Positions 8,063 through 16,542 of a stretch of 32,353 nucleotides of DNA are shown here, one piece after another. The position numbers and the translations under genes are program-made. This stretch comes from JAEUKA01 sp035340095 (GTDB taxonomy: Bacteria; Myxococcota_A; Polyangia; Palsa-1104; JAEUJZ01): NCBI GenBank assembly GCA_035340095.1, contig DAORGN010000031.1, positions 1 through 32,353 on the forward strand, given 5' to 3'. Every line of letters begins with the position of its first letter. Within the stretch, counting starts at the first letter, position 1. Under the pieces are notes generated by a model. The model saw only the letters and a list, made by a program, of their open reading frames with translations. It had not been told where the DNA came from and did not search any database.

Positions 8063-9126
8063 GGCAAACCTGCGACGGGAAAACCAAGTCCGGGGCCGCG
8101 CGATGGCGCAATCTGGGCCGCAGATTCCGCATGATGAGGAATCGCCACCGCAGGAAAAGCAGACAGCCCCGGATGTGCATCCAAGCCGCACGCAAGCGGT
8201 GCAGAAGGCAATGACAGCGCCAGCTCACACGCGGCAGCCAGACCGATCGGTCCGTCGAGGGAATGGGTGATCACCACGCCTTTTCCGCACGCCGCCGCCG
8301 CAAGTGCAAGCTGCCGCGCGCAGCGAAAACCAAGCAGCGCAGGCTTTAGTACAAACACCGAACAGTCGCGGCTCTGCAACAGCTTTTCGGCTTCGATTGG
8401 GTGCAAAAGGGATTCATCCGCAGCCCAAGGAACCGCGCAGCTTCCCAGCCGGTCAAGTTCCTGTACAGCGACGGGCTGTTCGACAAACTCTGGTTCCCAT
8501 TCGGCATAACAGGAAAGCTGCGCACGCGCCTTTTCCAGCGGCCATGCGCCGTTTGCATCAAGCCGCAAGCGCAGCGACTTTCCCAGCCGACTGCGAAGCT
8601 GCGACAGAATATGAAGCTCGTCAGATGCCTCTTTTTTTGGATCACCGACTTTGACTTTGATCGTCCGAATTCCGCGCTGCCACGCAGACTCTGCTTCGGT
8701 CAGGCTCTGCGCCACCGCACTGCGCGGAATCGGCTGCGCCAGACCTTGAAACAGGGTCGCAATGGAAACAGCATGGCGACGCGCCAGAAGATCCAGATAC
8801 GCGGTCTCCAGCGCAAAGCGGGCCGCCGGCAGCGCGGAAAGTCCGTCGGCCACCGGCCAGCCTTCCGCATCCATCGTGATCCGTTTGTGAACCCCATGGA
8901 GCGCAGACATACACTGCGAAAGACACTCTTGCGAGTGACCCACAAGCGGTGCCGCTTCACCCACGCCGGTTTGTCCATCGGCATCTACGAGCTGCAATAC
9001 GACCGCTTCACGATCCAAAAACGTGCGCTGGGAATTCGCAAAAGAGCCGCTGAGCGAGCCCCCCACAAGGTGAAGCCGCGACGCCACAATCGGCGATGGC
9101 AAAGAGAGCGCGGCGATTCCCATCAT
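8053..9126 (-). CDS. menC: o-Succinylbenzoate synthase
   Basis: This enolase-superfamily enzyme dehydrates SHCHC to o-succinylbenzoate. Of 357 residues, the catalytic set is complete: Lys157/Lys159 in IKVKVGD, metal ligands Asp190 (LDANGAW), Glu216 (FVEQP) and Asp237 (AADES), and Lys261 in VLKPALLGF. An N-terminal capping domain precedes the barrel. Two ATG codons are adjacent at 9126 and 9123. AGGGG lies 2 bases before the first and 5 before the second, so the second may be the real start. The menA stop is 6 bases upstream and menE overlaps its end. Confidence 0.95.
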   Translation of the reverse strand: MMGIAALSLPSPIVASRLHLVGGSLSGSFANSQRTFLDREAVVLQLVDADGQTGVGEAAPLVGHSQECLSQCMSALHGVHKRITMDAEGWPVADGLSALPAARFALETAYLDLLARRHAVSIATLFQGLAQPIPRSAVAQSLTEAESAWQRGIRTIKVKVGDPKKEASDELHILSQLRSRLGKSLRLRLDANGAWPLEKARAQLSCYAEWEPEFVEQPVAVQELDRLGSCAVPWAADESLLHPIEAEKLLQSRDCSVFVLKPALLGFRCARQLALAAAACGKGVVITHSLDGPIGLAAACELALSLPSAPLACGLDAHPGLSAFPAVAIPHHAESAAQIAPSRGPGLGFPVAGLPWT

Positions 9127-9132
9127 GGCCCC

Positions 9133-10053
9133 TTACTGCGCAAGTCCGATCGCAAAAAGGATTCCGTGAAAAAGCAGAAGCTGCGCCGTTTTCGCCAGCG
9201 TCTGATTCAGCTGTGCGCCGGAGTCCTGCGACACCGAACGAACCAGCGGCAGCGCCAGCGGCAGCGTCATCAGTGGCAAAAGCACCGCGCGACCACACTG
9301 CCCGGTCATCATCAGAAGCACCGGAACCACGTAGGCCAGCATCACAAGACCCACATATTCGCTTACGCCAAACGATCGGCCAAAGCGCACCACCAGCGTT
9401 CGTTTGCCCGCCACCACATCGGTCGCTCCGTCGCGCAGGTTGTTGACCACCAGCACCGCGGTCGCAATCGCTCCCACCGGAATCGACGCCCACACAGCCA
9501 GCGCGGGAACCGACCCTGCTTGCACAAACACGGTGCCGCAGACTGCGACAAAACCGAAAAACAGGAAGACAAACAGATCGCCCAGACCGTTATAGCCCAG
9601 CGGATATGGACCGCCGGTATAGGCGATTCCCGATGCGATCGACAAAAGGCCGATGATCAAGATCACAGGGCCAGCAGACCAGGTCAGATAAAGCCCCAGC
9701 ACCGTCGCCAGTGCAAAGCTTATGTACATTCCCAAGCGGACGTTGTGCGGCGCGATAAGACCCGCTTGCGTGACCCGCAGCGGACCCAGGCGTTCGGCGG
9801 TATCGGCCCCCTTTTCATAGTCAAACACATCGTTTGCCAGGTTGGTTCCGATCTGGATGAAGATCGCGCCAAACAGCGCCGCCAGCGCAGGACAAATCCG
9901 CAGCGCATGCATCGATCGCGCAATCGCGCACCCCACCAAGACGGGAATCAGCCCCACCGTCAGTGTCGCTGGACGGGTGGCCAAGATCCACGCCTTCACA
10001 GAGTTCTTTTGTACGCCCTCTGGAATGCGCTGTGCTGCACGCTGTCTGCTCAT
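9133..10053 (-). CDS. menA: 1,4-Dihydroxy-2-naphthoate polyprenyltransferase
   Basis: MenA is an integral membrane UbiA-family enzyme that prenylates and decarboxylates DHNA to give demethylmenaquinone. The 306-residue product begins with a short polar stretch and KAWILATRPATL, then has NLANDVFDYEKGAD (the NxxxDxxxD magnesium site) near residue 72 and YTGGPYPLGYNGLGD (second Asp-containing site) near 145-160, among about eight or nine hydrophobic segments. The polyprenyl donor would come from the synthase at 16543-17634. Ribosome binding is weak (AAAAAGAG about 9 bases upstream). It follows menB by 21 bases and precedes menC by 6. Confidence 0.95.
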   Translation of the reverse strand: MSRQRAAQRIPEGVQKNSVKAWILATRPATLTVGLIPVLVGCAIARSMHALRICPALAALFGAIFIQIGTNLANDVFDYEKGADTAERLGPLRVTQAGLIAPHNVRLGMYISFALATVLGLYLTWSAGPVILIIGLLSIASGIAYTGGPYPLGYNGLGDLFVFLFFGFVAVCGTVFVQAGSVPALAVWASIPVGAIATAVLVVNNLRDGATDVVAGKRTLVVRFGRSFGVSEYVGLVMLAYVVPVLLMMTGQCGRAVLLPLMTLPLALPLVRSVSQDSGAQLNQTLAKTAQLLLFHGILFAIGLAQ

Positions 10054-10074
10054 GGGAATCGCTCTTTTTCTGCG

Positions 10075-10902
10075 TTACGGAAAGCGCTTGAACTTGCGGA
10101 AATTCGGCTTGCGCTTTTCCAAAAATGCCTCTTTTCCTTCGCGTCCTTCTTCGGTCAGGTAATACAGCAGCGTGGCGCTTCCGGCCAGCTCTTGCAGACC
10201 CGCTTGTCCGTCGCAGTCGGCATTGAGCGCCGCCTTCAAAAAGCGCAGCGCGGTCGGGCTGTTGGCGAGCATTTCGCGGGCCCACTTGAGCGTTTCCTCT
10301 TCCAGCTTGTCAACCGGGACCACCGTGTTGACAAGCCCCATCGAAAGCGCCTGCTGCGCATCGTACTGACGACAGAGAAACCAGATTTCGCGCGCTTTTT
10401 TCTGACCGACAATTCGCGCCATATACGAAGCGCCGTACCCACCGTCAAAGCTGCCGACTTTCGGCCCCGTCTGCCCAAAGCGCGCATTGTCCGCCGCAAT
10501 CGTCAGATCACACAGCATGTGCAGCACATGTCCGCCCCCGATTGCATAGCCCGCAACCATTGCAATGACGGGCTTGGGAAGCGTCCGAATCTGCCGCTGC
10601 ACATCCAGTACGTTAAGCCGCGGAATTCCGTCTTCCCCGACGTAACCACCTTGACCGCGGACCCGCTGATCGCCGCCCGAACAGAACGCCTCTTTGCCTT
10701 CGCCGGTCAGGATCACCACGCCGACATCTGCATCATCACGGGCATCCGTAAACGCCGCAGAGAGCTCCTTGACCGTGCGCGGACGGAATGCGTTGCGGAC
10801 TTCCGGACGGTTGATCGTGATCTTGGCGATTCCGTCGTCGGTCTTTTCATACTTTACGTCTTGGAAACCAAGATCGACTGTCTTCCAGGTTGTGTCACTC
10901 AT
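10075..10902 (-). CDS. menB: 1,4-Dihydroxy-2-naphthoyl-CoA synthase
   Basis: MenB cyclises OSB-CoA to DHNA-CoA. The 275-residue crotonase-fold protein is very conserved: FCSGGDQ near 73-79, YAIGGGHVLHMLCD near 119-132, FGQTGPKVGSFDGGYG at 142-157, WFLCRQYDAQQAL, and EKRKPNFRKF at the end. Gly146 in QTG, where the mycobacterial type has Asp, suggests the type I, bicarbonate-dependent form. That subtype call relies on recalled alignments. The ATG overlaps the menDH stop (ATGA at 10899-10902). Confidence 0.97.
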   Translation of the reverse strand: MSDTTWKTVDLGFQDVKYEKTDDGIAKITINRPEVRNAFRPRTVKELSAAFTDARDDADVGVVILTGEGKEAFCSGGDQRVRGQGGYVGEDGIPRLNVLDVQRQIRTLPKPVIAMVAGYAIGGGHVLHMLCDLTIAADNARFGQTGPKVGSFDGGYGASYMARIVGQKKAREIWFLCRQYDAQQALSMGLVNTVVPVDKLEEETLKWAREMLANSPTALRFLKAALNADCDGQAGLQELAGSATLLYYLTEEGREGKEAFLEKRKPNFRKFKRFP

Positions 10903-13430
10903 CGTTGCGATTCTCCAAAACTGCGCGTGAGGTGAGACGAAAAAACAGCGAGCATCTGTGCTGGGGCTTCGAGAATCGGATTGTGTCCCGACCCCGATAT
11001 CACATGATGTTCGATGAAGGGATGGATCGACGTTAGCTTCTGCGCGATCGTCGAAAACTTTTCATCGACTTCGCCCGTAACCAGCGAAATCGGCATCTGT
11101 AGCGATGGGACATGGGGCCACAGGTTCGGCATTCGGCCTGTTCCCAGCGTGCGAAGTGCCCACAAAATCGCGTCCGGTCTGTGCTGCAAACGCGACAACC
11201 GCTGTTGCAGCTGCGACGTCTGCGAAAGCCTATTTTGTGAAGCAAACAGCGGCAGCTTTTCCCATTCTGAAACAAACGATGGGAGTCCTTTTTCCAATAG
11301 CAAACGGACCCAGCGGTCTTCCCACTGAATTCGCGCTTGGCGCTCTGCATCGTCCACAATTCCGGGGTCGACTCCGATCAACATCAGCGACGACACACGC
11401 TGCGGGTGCCGAATCGCCAGCGCCAGCGCCAGGCGGGCTCCCATCGAATATCCGCACAGGCCAAACCGCGGCGGCTTGATTCGATCGGCGATCTGATCAA
11501 TCACTGCTAAAAAATCCGCATCCGGCAGCGTCCACGGACTGGGTCCATGCCCTGGCAAATGATCGATCAGCGACGGAATCGACAGCGACTCTGTGGGTTC
11601 TGTCCACAGCGCAGGACTGCCCAGAAAGCCGTGCAGAAACACCCACGGCTGCGCTTCACTGCGCGCCTTCTGGGAAGAAGGCTGCGGCGATCTTTTCCAG
11701 ATTCGTTTTCGCCGCGCAAGTCCATCGTCACCCGGAACCACCGCTTCAATGATCAGGGGTCTTTCCGATTCGATTCCCTGCGCAAGCGCCGCTTGATAGG
11801 ACTGCGTGGACGCAGCCCGCACAAACGGAATCCCAAACGCCGCGGCGGCCTGCGCAAAGTCGATCGTCTGCGGGGTCAAAAACAGCTTGGCAAAGTGCGG
11901 CGCAGCAGCGGAGCTTGAACCAACCGGAAGCTGTTCAAAAATCCGCCCGCCGCCATTTTGGACAATGACCACCACAAGCGGTCCCGACGCCTGTGCAAGC
12001 GGAGCAAGTCCGCCCAGATCATGCTGCGCGCTCAGATCGCCAAGCAGCAGCGCAACGGTCTTCGATGTCTGGCTTTTGACACCCGCCGCCGTGGCAATCA
12101 AACCATCAATGCCGCTCGCGCCGCGCTGATGAAGCACACGCAGCGGCTTTTCGGAAGGCGGACAAAACAGATCCAGATCGCGCACCGGAAGGCTGTTGCC
12201 GACAAGCAAAACCGATTCATCAGGAAGCGACAGACACAGCCCGTGGGCGACGGCGCCTTCGCTCAAGATTGGATCGGAAAGCTCGGCCTGTACCACCTCC
12301 CAGTGCCGCTTCTCTGCTTGTGCAAACAGACTGTGCCAGCCGGTATCAGGACACTGCGCCGGCAGCAGATCACAGACTTTCGCAAGGAGCGCGACCGGAT
12401 CGGCGTTCACATGTTGTGCAGTCCCAATCGGGTCCTGTACACCGTGCGGTGCAATCACAACACGCCGGCAGTCTGCCCATCTGCTGGCAAAGCTCGCATA
12501 AGATGAAGAGACCGGAAAACCACCAATCTCGACGAGAAGTTCAGGTTTTTGATCAGTCAGTTCGGCATCGCGCAAAAACGCATCAAAGCCACCACAGACT
12601 TCCGCACGTATACCAAACCGGACTCCGCTTGTGGATTCCGCAAAGATGGGAAAGCCGGTCTGCACAGACAGCCGCTGAAGCAGAACCCGCAGCGCTTCAC
12701 ACGACGTGTGAACATGCGCAGGACCACAGATGATGATTCCGCGCCGCTTGTCCTTGCACAGTGTCACAAGCAGCTCGACAGCGGCCTGCGAAGGCAACAG
12801 ATCGGATACAATTGCCGTCGCTGCGGGTGATTCCTTCAGTTCTTCAAGAAGCGCAGCAGGAATCCCAGCCGCCGCGTCTTCTGTGAACACTGGTTCGAGC
12901 GGCTTGCGAAAGCGCGCGTTCACATGGACCGGCCCTGGCAGCGGATACAGCGTCCGCGACACCGCCTGCCCGGCCACTCGCACCACGGCACGCAGCGCCG
13001 CACCACTTGGATCGGGAAGTCCCAGCTCTGCATAGTGACGCACGTAGTCACCAAACAGCTTGACCTGATCCACCGTCTGCGCCGCACCGCAGTCATAGTC
13101 TTCCCACGGCCTGTCGGCGGTCACCAAAAGCAGTGGAATGTGACTCTGTGACGCTTCGATCACCGCGGGCAGATAGTGGGCCGGTGCGGTTCCTGATGTG
13201 CAGACAAGAACGCTCGGGCGTCCGCTCTGCCGCGCTTGTCCCAGCGCAAAAAATGCCGCGACACGTTCATCCAAGATCACCTGCACGCGCAAGTGCGGAT
13301 CGACGGCGGCAGCCAGGGCAAGCGGTGTCGATCGCGAACCCGGACTCACCACCACATCGGTCACACCCGCGCGCCGTAGCGACGACAGAAACAGCTCGGC
13401 CCACGCGGTATGCAGGCTCTTGCCGATCAT
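10899..13430 (-). CDS. menDH: Fused SEPHCHC synthase (MenD) and SHCHC synthase (MenH)
   Basis: This is a bifunctional 843-residue protein for two consecutive steps. Residues 1 to about 590 are the thiamine-diphosphate enzyme MenD: SPGSRS at 29-34, DER with Glu55 (same number as E. coli MenD), TSGTAPAHYLPAVIEA, and the cofactor site GDLSAQHDLGGL with NGGGRIFEQLP. After a Ser/Lys/Arg-rich linker, the last 230 residues or so are the alpha/beta-hydrolase MenH: FLHGFLGSP, LPGHGPS, nucleophile GYSMGAR, TGEVDEKF and SGSGHNP with the catalytic His. The ATG at 13430 overlaps the menF stop (ATGA) with GGGAG 7 bases upstream, which rejects a longer frame to 13538. E. coli has separate MenD and MenH; plant PHYLLO carries both within a larger fusion. 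Confidence 0.95.
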   Translation of the reverse strand: MIGKSLHTAWAELFLSSLRRAGVTDVVVSPGSRSTPLALAAAVDPHLRVQVILDERVAAFFALGQARQSGRPSVLVCTSGTAPAHYLPAVIEASQSHIPLLLVTADRPWEDYDCGAAQTVDQVKLFGDYVRHYAELGLPDPSGAALRAVVRVAGQAVSRTLYPLPGPVHVNARFRKPLEPVFTEDAAAGIPAALLEELKESPAATAIVSDLLPSQAAVELLVTLCKDKRRGIIICGPAHVHTSCEALRVLLQRLSVQTGFPIFAESTSGVRFGIRAEVCGGFDAFLRDAELTDQKPELLVEIGGFPVSSSYASFASRWADCRRVVIAPHGVQDPIGTAQHVNADPVALLAKVCDLLPAQCPDTGWHSLFAQAEKRHWEVVQAELSDPILSEGAVAHGLCLSLPDESVLLVGNSLPVRDLDLFCPPSEKPLRVLHQRGASGIDGLIATAAGVKSQTSKTVALLLGDLSAQHDLGGLAPLAQASGPLVVVIVQNGGGRIFEQLPVGSSSAAAPHFAKLFLTPQTIDFAQAAAAFGIPFVRAASTQSYQAALAQGIESERPLIIEAVVPGDDGLARRKRIWKRSPQPSSQKARSEAQPWVFLHGFLGSPALWTEPTESLSIPSLIDHLPGHGPSPWTLPDADFLAVIDQIADRIKPPRFGLCGYSMGARLALALAIRHPQRVSSLMLIGVDPGIVDDAERQARIQWEDRWVRLLLEKGLPSFVSEWEKLPLFASQNRLSQTSQLQQRLSRLQHRPDAILWALRTLGTGRMPNLWPHVPSLQMPISLVTGEVDEKFSTIAQKLTSIHPFIEHHVISGSGHNPILEAPAQMLAVFSSHLTRSFGESQR

Positions 13431-14815
13431 ATTGTTACTCCCAGCGCGCTGCGCATCGCGGAACATTTCGCGTTCGTTTCCGCCCATTCCTTTTGTGCGA
13501 TCGAACCCGCGACCACACCGGCACCGGCATACAGCCACGCACGCGAACCACAGATCAGCGCCGATCGAATCGCCACCCAGAATGCCCCATCCCCCGCAAG
13601 ATCAAAGTAGCCCACAGGGGCCGCGTAAAGACCGCGCGAAAACGGCTCCTGTGTTGACAGAAACTGCGCCGCCCGATCACGCGGCAGACCGCCCACCGCC
13701 GGGGTTGGATGCAAAGCCGCGACCAGATCGAGCAGATGCGTCGACTGTTTCAAGCGCGCCGCGATCGGCGTACACAAGTGATGGACGTTGCGCAGCGTTC
13801 GGATCGTGGTCTGACCCACCTGTGGATCGCTTTCGCAGTGGGGATGCAGCTCGCTTGCGATCGCAGAAATGACATGCGCATGTTCACGCTGCTCTTTGTC
13901 ATCGGACATAAGCTCGCGCACAAGCTGCTTATCATCCAGCTCTGCCCGTCGAGCCCGCGTACCTGCCAGTGCCTCGGTCCGCAAGGTCTGGCCCCGCTTG
14001 TGAAACAGCAGCTCGGGCGTTGCCCCAACCATGTGTGAACCATCACGGCAGATCGCAAAACGACAGCAGTCTGAATAGGAATCATCTAGTCTTGCCAAGG
14101 TCTGGGAAAGCGAAAACAAAGCCGAAGAGTCGATCTGTAACCTTCGCGCCGGAACGACTTTTTGCAAAACCCCCGCATGAATTTCCGCAAGCGCCGCCGC
14201 AACCATCGCGCAGTATTCGGCCTGCGATGGCTGTTCGGTCTGCACAAAGTCACCGCCGCACACCGGAGAAGGATTCCCGCTTGATCCCTGCGCCGCGTGC
14301 TCGATTCGGTCGAGTTCTTCGAGAAGCCGCTCCGCTGCGGATAGCTCGGCGGGACGAATCACAAGCTGCACATACGACTCGTGTTCGCGGACAAACACCG
14401 TCCAGCGCGGCAGCACAAAGCTGGCGTCCGCAAAAGCGTGCCACGGATCGTCGGCAGACTGTCTGGTCGCATCCGGTGCAAAGCGAAAACCCCCAAACAG
14501 CCGAGGCTGTGGCGCAGCATCGCAAGCCTCTGCACGCAGACAGACAAGCTGTGTTTCGATCTGAGCGGCACGCGCTTTCACTTGCGAAATCGCCAAGCCG
14601 CCATCCTGATCGATTCGCACCGCTTGGCCGATAGAAATGCAAGCAAAGTCAGCCACCCGCGCAGGCGGCGCATAGTACGATGTCAGCGTCGACTGAAAGG
14701 AATCAACCAGCGCACGGACCGGGGACGACAAAGAAAGCGGTGCCGAAAGACACAGCAGCGTGTCCTCCGCCATTCCCACAGACGCTTTTTTTGCCCGCGC
14801 CAGAAGAGTCCGCAC
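13427..14815 (-). CDS. menF: Isochorismate synthase
   Basis: MenF converts chorismate to isochorismate, the entry step of the classical menaquinone route. The 462-residue chorismate-binding enzyme has LQKVVPARRL (general-base Lys), ATPELLF, LAGTRAR, LHPTPAVGGLPRDRA, GLYAAPVGYFD and the C-terminal GAGVVAGSIAQKEWAETNAK. The start is a GTG 3 bases after the menG stop, with AAGGAG 9 bases upstream; no better ATG precedes the conserved region. Salicylate or siderophore-type isochorismate synthases share this fold, but the surrounding men genes settle the role. Confidence 0.95.
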   Translation of the reverse strand: MRTLLARAKKASVGMAEDTLLCLSAPLSLSSPVRALVDSFQSTLTSYYAPPARVADFACISIGQAVRIDQDGGLAISQVKARAAQIETQLVCLRAEACDAAPQPRLFGGFRFAPDATRQSADDPWHAFADASFVLPRWTVFVREHESYVQLVIRPAELSAAERLLEELDRIEHAAQGSSGNPSPVCGGDFVQTEQPSQAEYCAMVAAALAEIHAGVLQKVVPARRLQIDSSALFSLSQTLARLDDSYSDCCRFAICRDGSHMVGATPELLFHKRGQTLRTEALAGTRARRAELDDKQLVRELMSDDKEQREHAHVISAIASELHPHCESDPQVGQTTIRTLRNVHHLCTPIAARLKQSTHLLDLVAALHPTPAVGGLPRDRAAQFLSTQEPFSRGLYAAPVGYFDLAGDGAFWVAIRSALICGSRAWLYAGAGVVAGSIAQKEWAETNAKCSAMRSALGVTI

Positions 14816-14818
14816 GCG

Positions 14819-15553
14819 CTACTTCTCCTTGCGCGGCGTCGCGACATACAGCGTCGCCACACCGAATGTCAGCGGCTCGACCGAAAGAACAGACAGACCG
14901 CACGACTCCATAAGCGCCGCAAAATCACTCGCCGCAGGAAACGCCGCGATCGACTGTTGCAGATAGCGGTATTCCTTCGATCCAGACAGAAGTCCGCCGA
15001 CCCACGGAACCACGCTGTGAACATGAAAGCGCGCGATGCCGCTTAGCAATCCTTCGCGCGGCTCAGCCAGTTCCAGAATCGCAATCCGTCCGTCTTTGCG
15101 GGTGACGCGCGCCATTTCCCGCAGTGCGAGCGCCCGATCAGGAACGTTGCGAATTCCAAACGCCATGCAGATCCGTGAAACAGAGTCCGCAGCAAACGGC
15201 AGCGCCTGCGCATCGCCTTCTTGCAAGGTAATGCGGGACGCAAGCTGTTTTTGTTCGATCTTGCGCTGTCCCACGGCCAGCATGTTGCGCGACGGATCGA
15301 CGCCAATCACATCTACATCGGGCGCAGTCTGCGCGACCAAAATCGCCAAGTCCGCAGTGCCGGTCGCCAGATCCAGCACGCGATCACCGCTTGCAAGTTC
15401 GAGCGCTGCCACTGTCTTTTTCCGCCAGCGCTGATCGATTCCCAGCGAGATGATCCGATTGAGCAGATCGTAGCGCGCTGCGATTCCATCAAACATCTGG
15501 CCGCTGCCTGCAGCAGCCGATGAATCCTGTTTGACAGGTTGAGTCTCACTCAT
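14819..15553 (-). CDS. menG: Demethylmenaquinone methyltransferase (UbiE/MenG family)
   Basis: MenG adds the ring methyl group to demethylmenaquinone from S-adenosylmethionine and completes menaquinone. The 244-residue product shows MFDGIAARYDLLNRIISLG near residue 20, SAM site LDLATGTADLA, VIGVDPSRNML, GDAQALPFA and FGIRNVPDRALALREMARV, all typical of UbiE/MenG. No ubiquinone genes are nearby, so the menaquinone role is preferred. The ATG overlaps the aroF stop (ATGA at 15550-15553), and menF starts 3 bases after its own stop. Confidence 0.95.
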   Translation of the reverse strand: MSETQPVKQDSSAAAGSGQMFDGIAARYDLLNRIISLGIDQRWRKKTVAALELASGDRVLDLATGTADLAILVAQTAPDVDVIGVDPSRNMLAVGQRKIEQKQLASRITLQEGDAQALPFAADSVSRICMAFGIRNVPDRALALREMARVTRKDGRIAILELAEPREGLLSGIARFHVHSVVPWVGGLLSGSKEYRYLQQSIAAFPAASDFAALMESCGLSVLSVEPLTFGVATLYVATPRKEK

Positions 15554-16533
15554 CGGGTCACCGCTTGCAGCTTGCCAATCACGTCTTCCAGTTCATCGCC
15601 CCGCAGCGCTTGTGGCCCGTCGCTGAGCGCTCGCCCTGGATCATCGTGGGTTTCTATCATCACACCCGCAGCCCCAGCCGCAAGCGCAGCCCGCGAAAGC
15701 GGCAAGATCAGATCGCGCCGTCCGGTTCCGTGCGATGGATCGACAATCACCGGAAGCTTGTGAACATTGGCCAAAAGTGCCACCGCAGTCAGATCCACCA
15801 GGTTGCGTGTGGCGGCATCAAAACCACGAATTCCTCGTTCACACAGAACGACTCCGCTCGCGCCATGATGCAGCAGATATTCCGCCGCCAAAAGCCACTC
15901 TTCAACCGTCGCTGACATCGCCCGCTTGAGCAGCACCGGCTTGCCGGCTTTTCCGACTTTTTTTAGCAGCGCAAAGTTTTGCATGTTGCGCGAACCAATC
16001 TGAATCAGATCGGCTTGCTCTGCGACCAGACTGACATCCTGTTCGGACAACACTTCGGTGACCACGCGAAGTCCGTTTTTCGTCGCAGCATCGCGCATCC
16101 AACCGAGCGCCGGATCCCCATGTCCCTGAAAATTGTACGGCGAGCTGCGCGGCTTGAACGCGCCACCGCGCAGAAACGTCACGCCCAGCGGTGCCAGCCG
16201 CGCCGCGATCGCATCGATCTGTTCTTTTGATTCGACGCTGCACGGACCACACATCAGCGTCGGCAAGCGACCACCGATTGCATGACCTGCGACCTCGACC
16301 GTTGGTCCCTGTGCATCAATCCTGGGATGTTCGGGAACTGGCATCGACACCGCAAACACACCGCGGATCTTCGCCACAAGCTGTGGATCGACCACCGTGG
16401 AATGCGGCGCCACCACAAACTGAATTCCGCCCGAACCCAGGCCCTGTTCAACGGACGCAATCCAAAGCCCAAGCGCTGTAAGCTCACGCTTCACCGCTTG
16501 CGGATCAGCATCTTTCAGAAGTGAAACAATCAT
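15550..16533 (-). CDS. aroF: 3-Deoxy-7-phosphoheptulonate (DAHP) synthase, type I-beta
   Basis: DAHP synthase condenses PEP and erythrose-4-phosphate, the first committed shikimate step. The 327-residue protein has an N-terminal domain of about 70 residues (starting MIVSLLKDADP) like the ferredoxin-like regulatory domain of Thermotoga-type enzymes, then the barrel: CGPCSVES at 95-102 (metal Cys95), FLRGGAFKPRSSPYNFQG, QIGSRNMQNF, PVLLKR, CERGIRGFD and VDPSHGTGRRDL. The extra domain commonly gives aromatic amino acid feedback in this family; that is not shown here. AGAGG lies 6 bases before the ATG. It follows the polyprenyl synthase by 9 bases. Confidence 0.95.
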   Translation of the reverse strand: MIVSLLKDADPQAVKRELTALGLWIASVEQGLGSGGIQFVVAPHSTVVDPQLVAKIRGVFAVSMPVPEHPRIDAQGPTVEVAGHAIGGRLPTLMCGPCSVESKEQIDAIAARLAPLGVTFLRGGAFKPRSSPYNFQGHGDPALGWMRDAATKNGLRVVTEVLSEQDVSLVAEQADLIQIGSRNMQNFALLKKVGKAGKPVLLKRAMSATVEEWLLAAEYLLHHGASGVVLCERGIRGFDAATRNLVDLTAVALLANVHKLPVIVDPSHGTGRRDLILPLSRAALAAGAAGVMIETHDDPGRALSDGPQALRGDELEDVIGKLQAVTR

Positions 16534-16542
16534 CTGTTGCCT

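Noticed and set aside
8401..10935. An 844-codon open frame on the plus strand across menC, menA and menB
   Set aside because: Its translation is rich in His, Arg and Gln with no recognisable motif, and it lies antisense to three strongly conserved genes. It is a by-product of GC-rich codon use.
13431..13538. An N-terminal extension of MenD-MenH from 13538
   Set aside because: The extension is Cys/Arg-rich and lies inside menF. The ATG at 13430 has GGGAG at 7 bases, an ATGA overlap, and puts the catalytic Glu at position 55 as in E. coli MenD.
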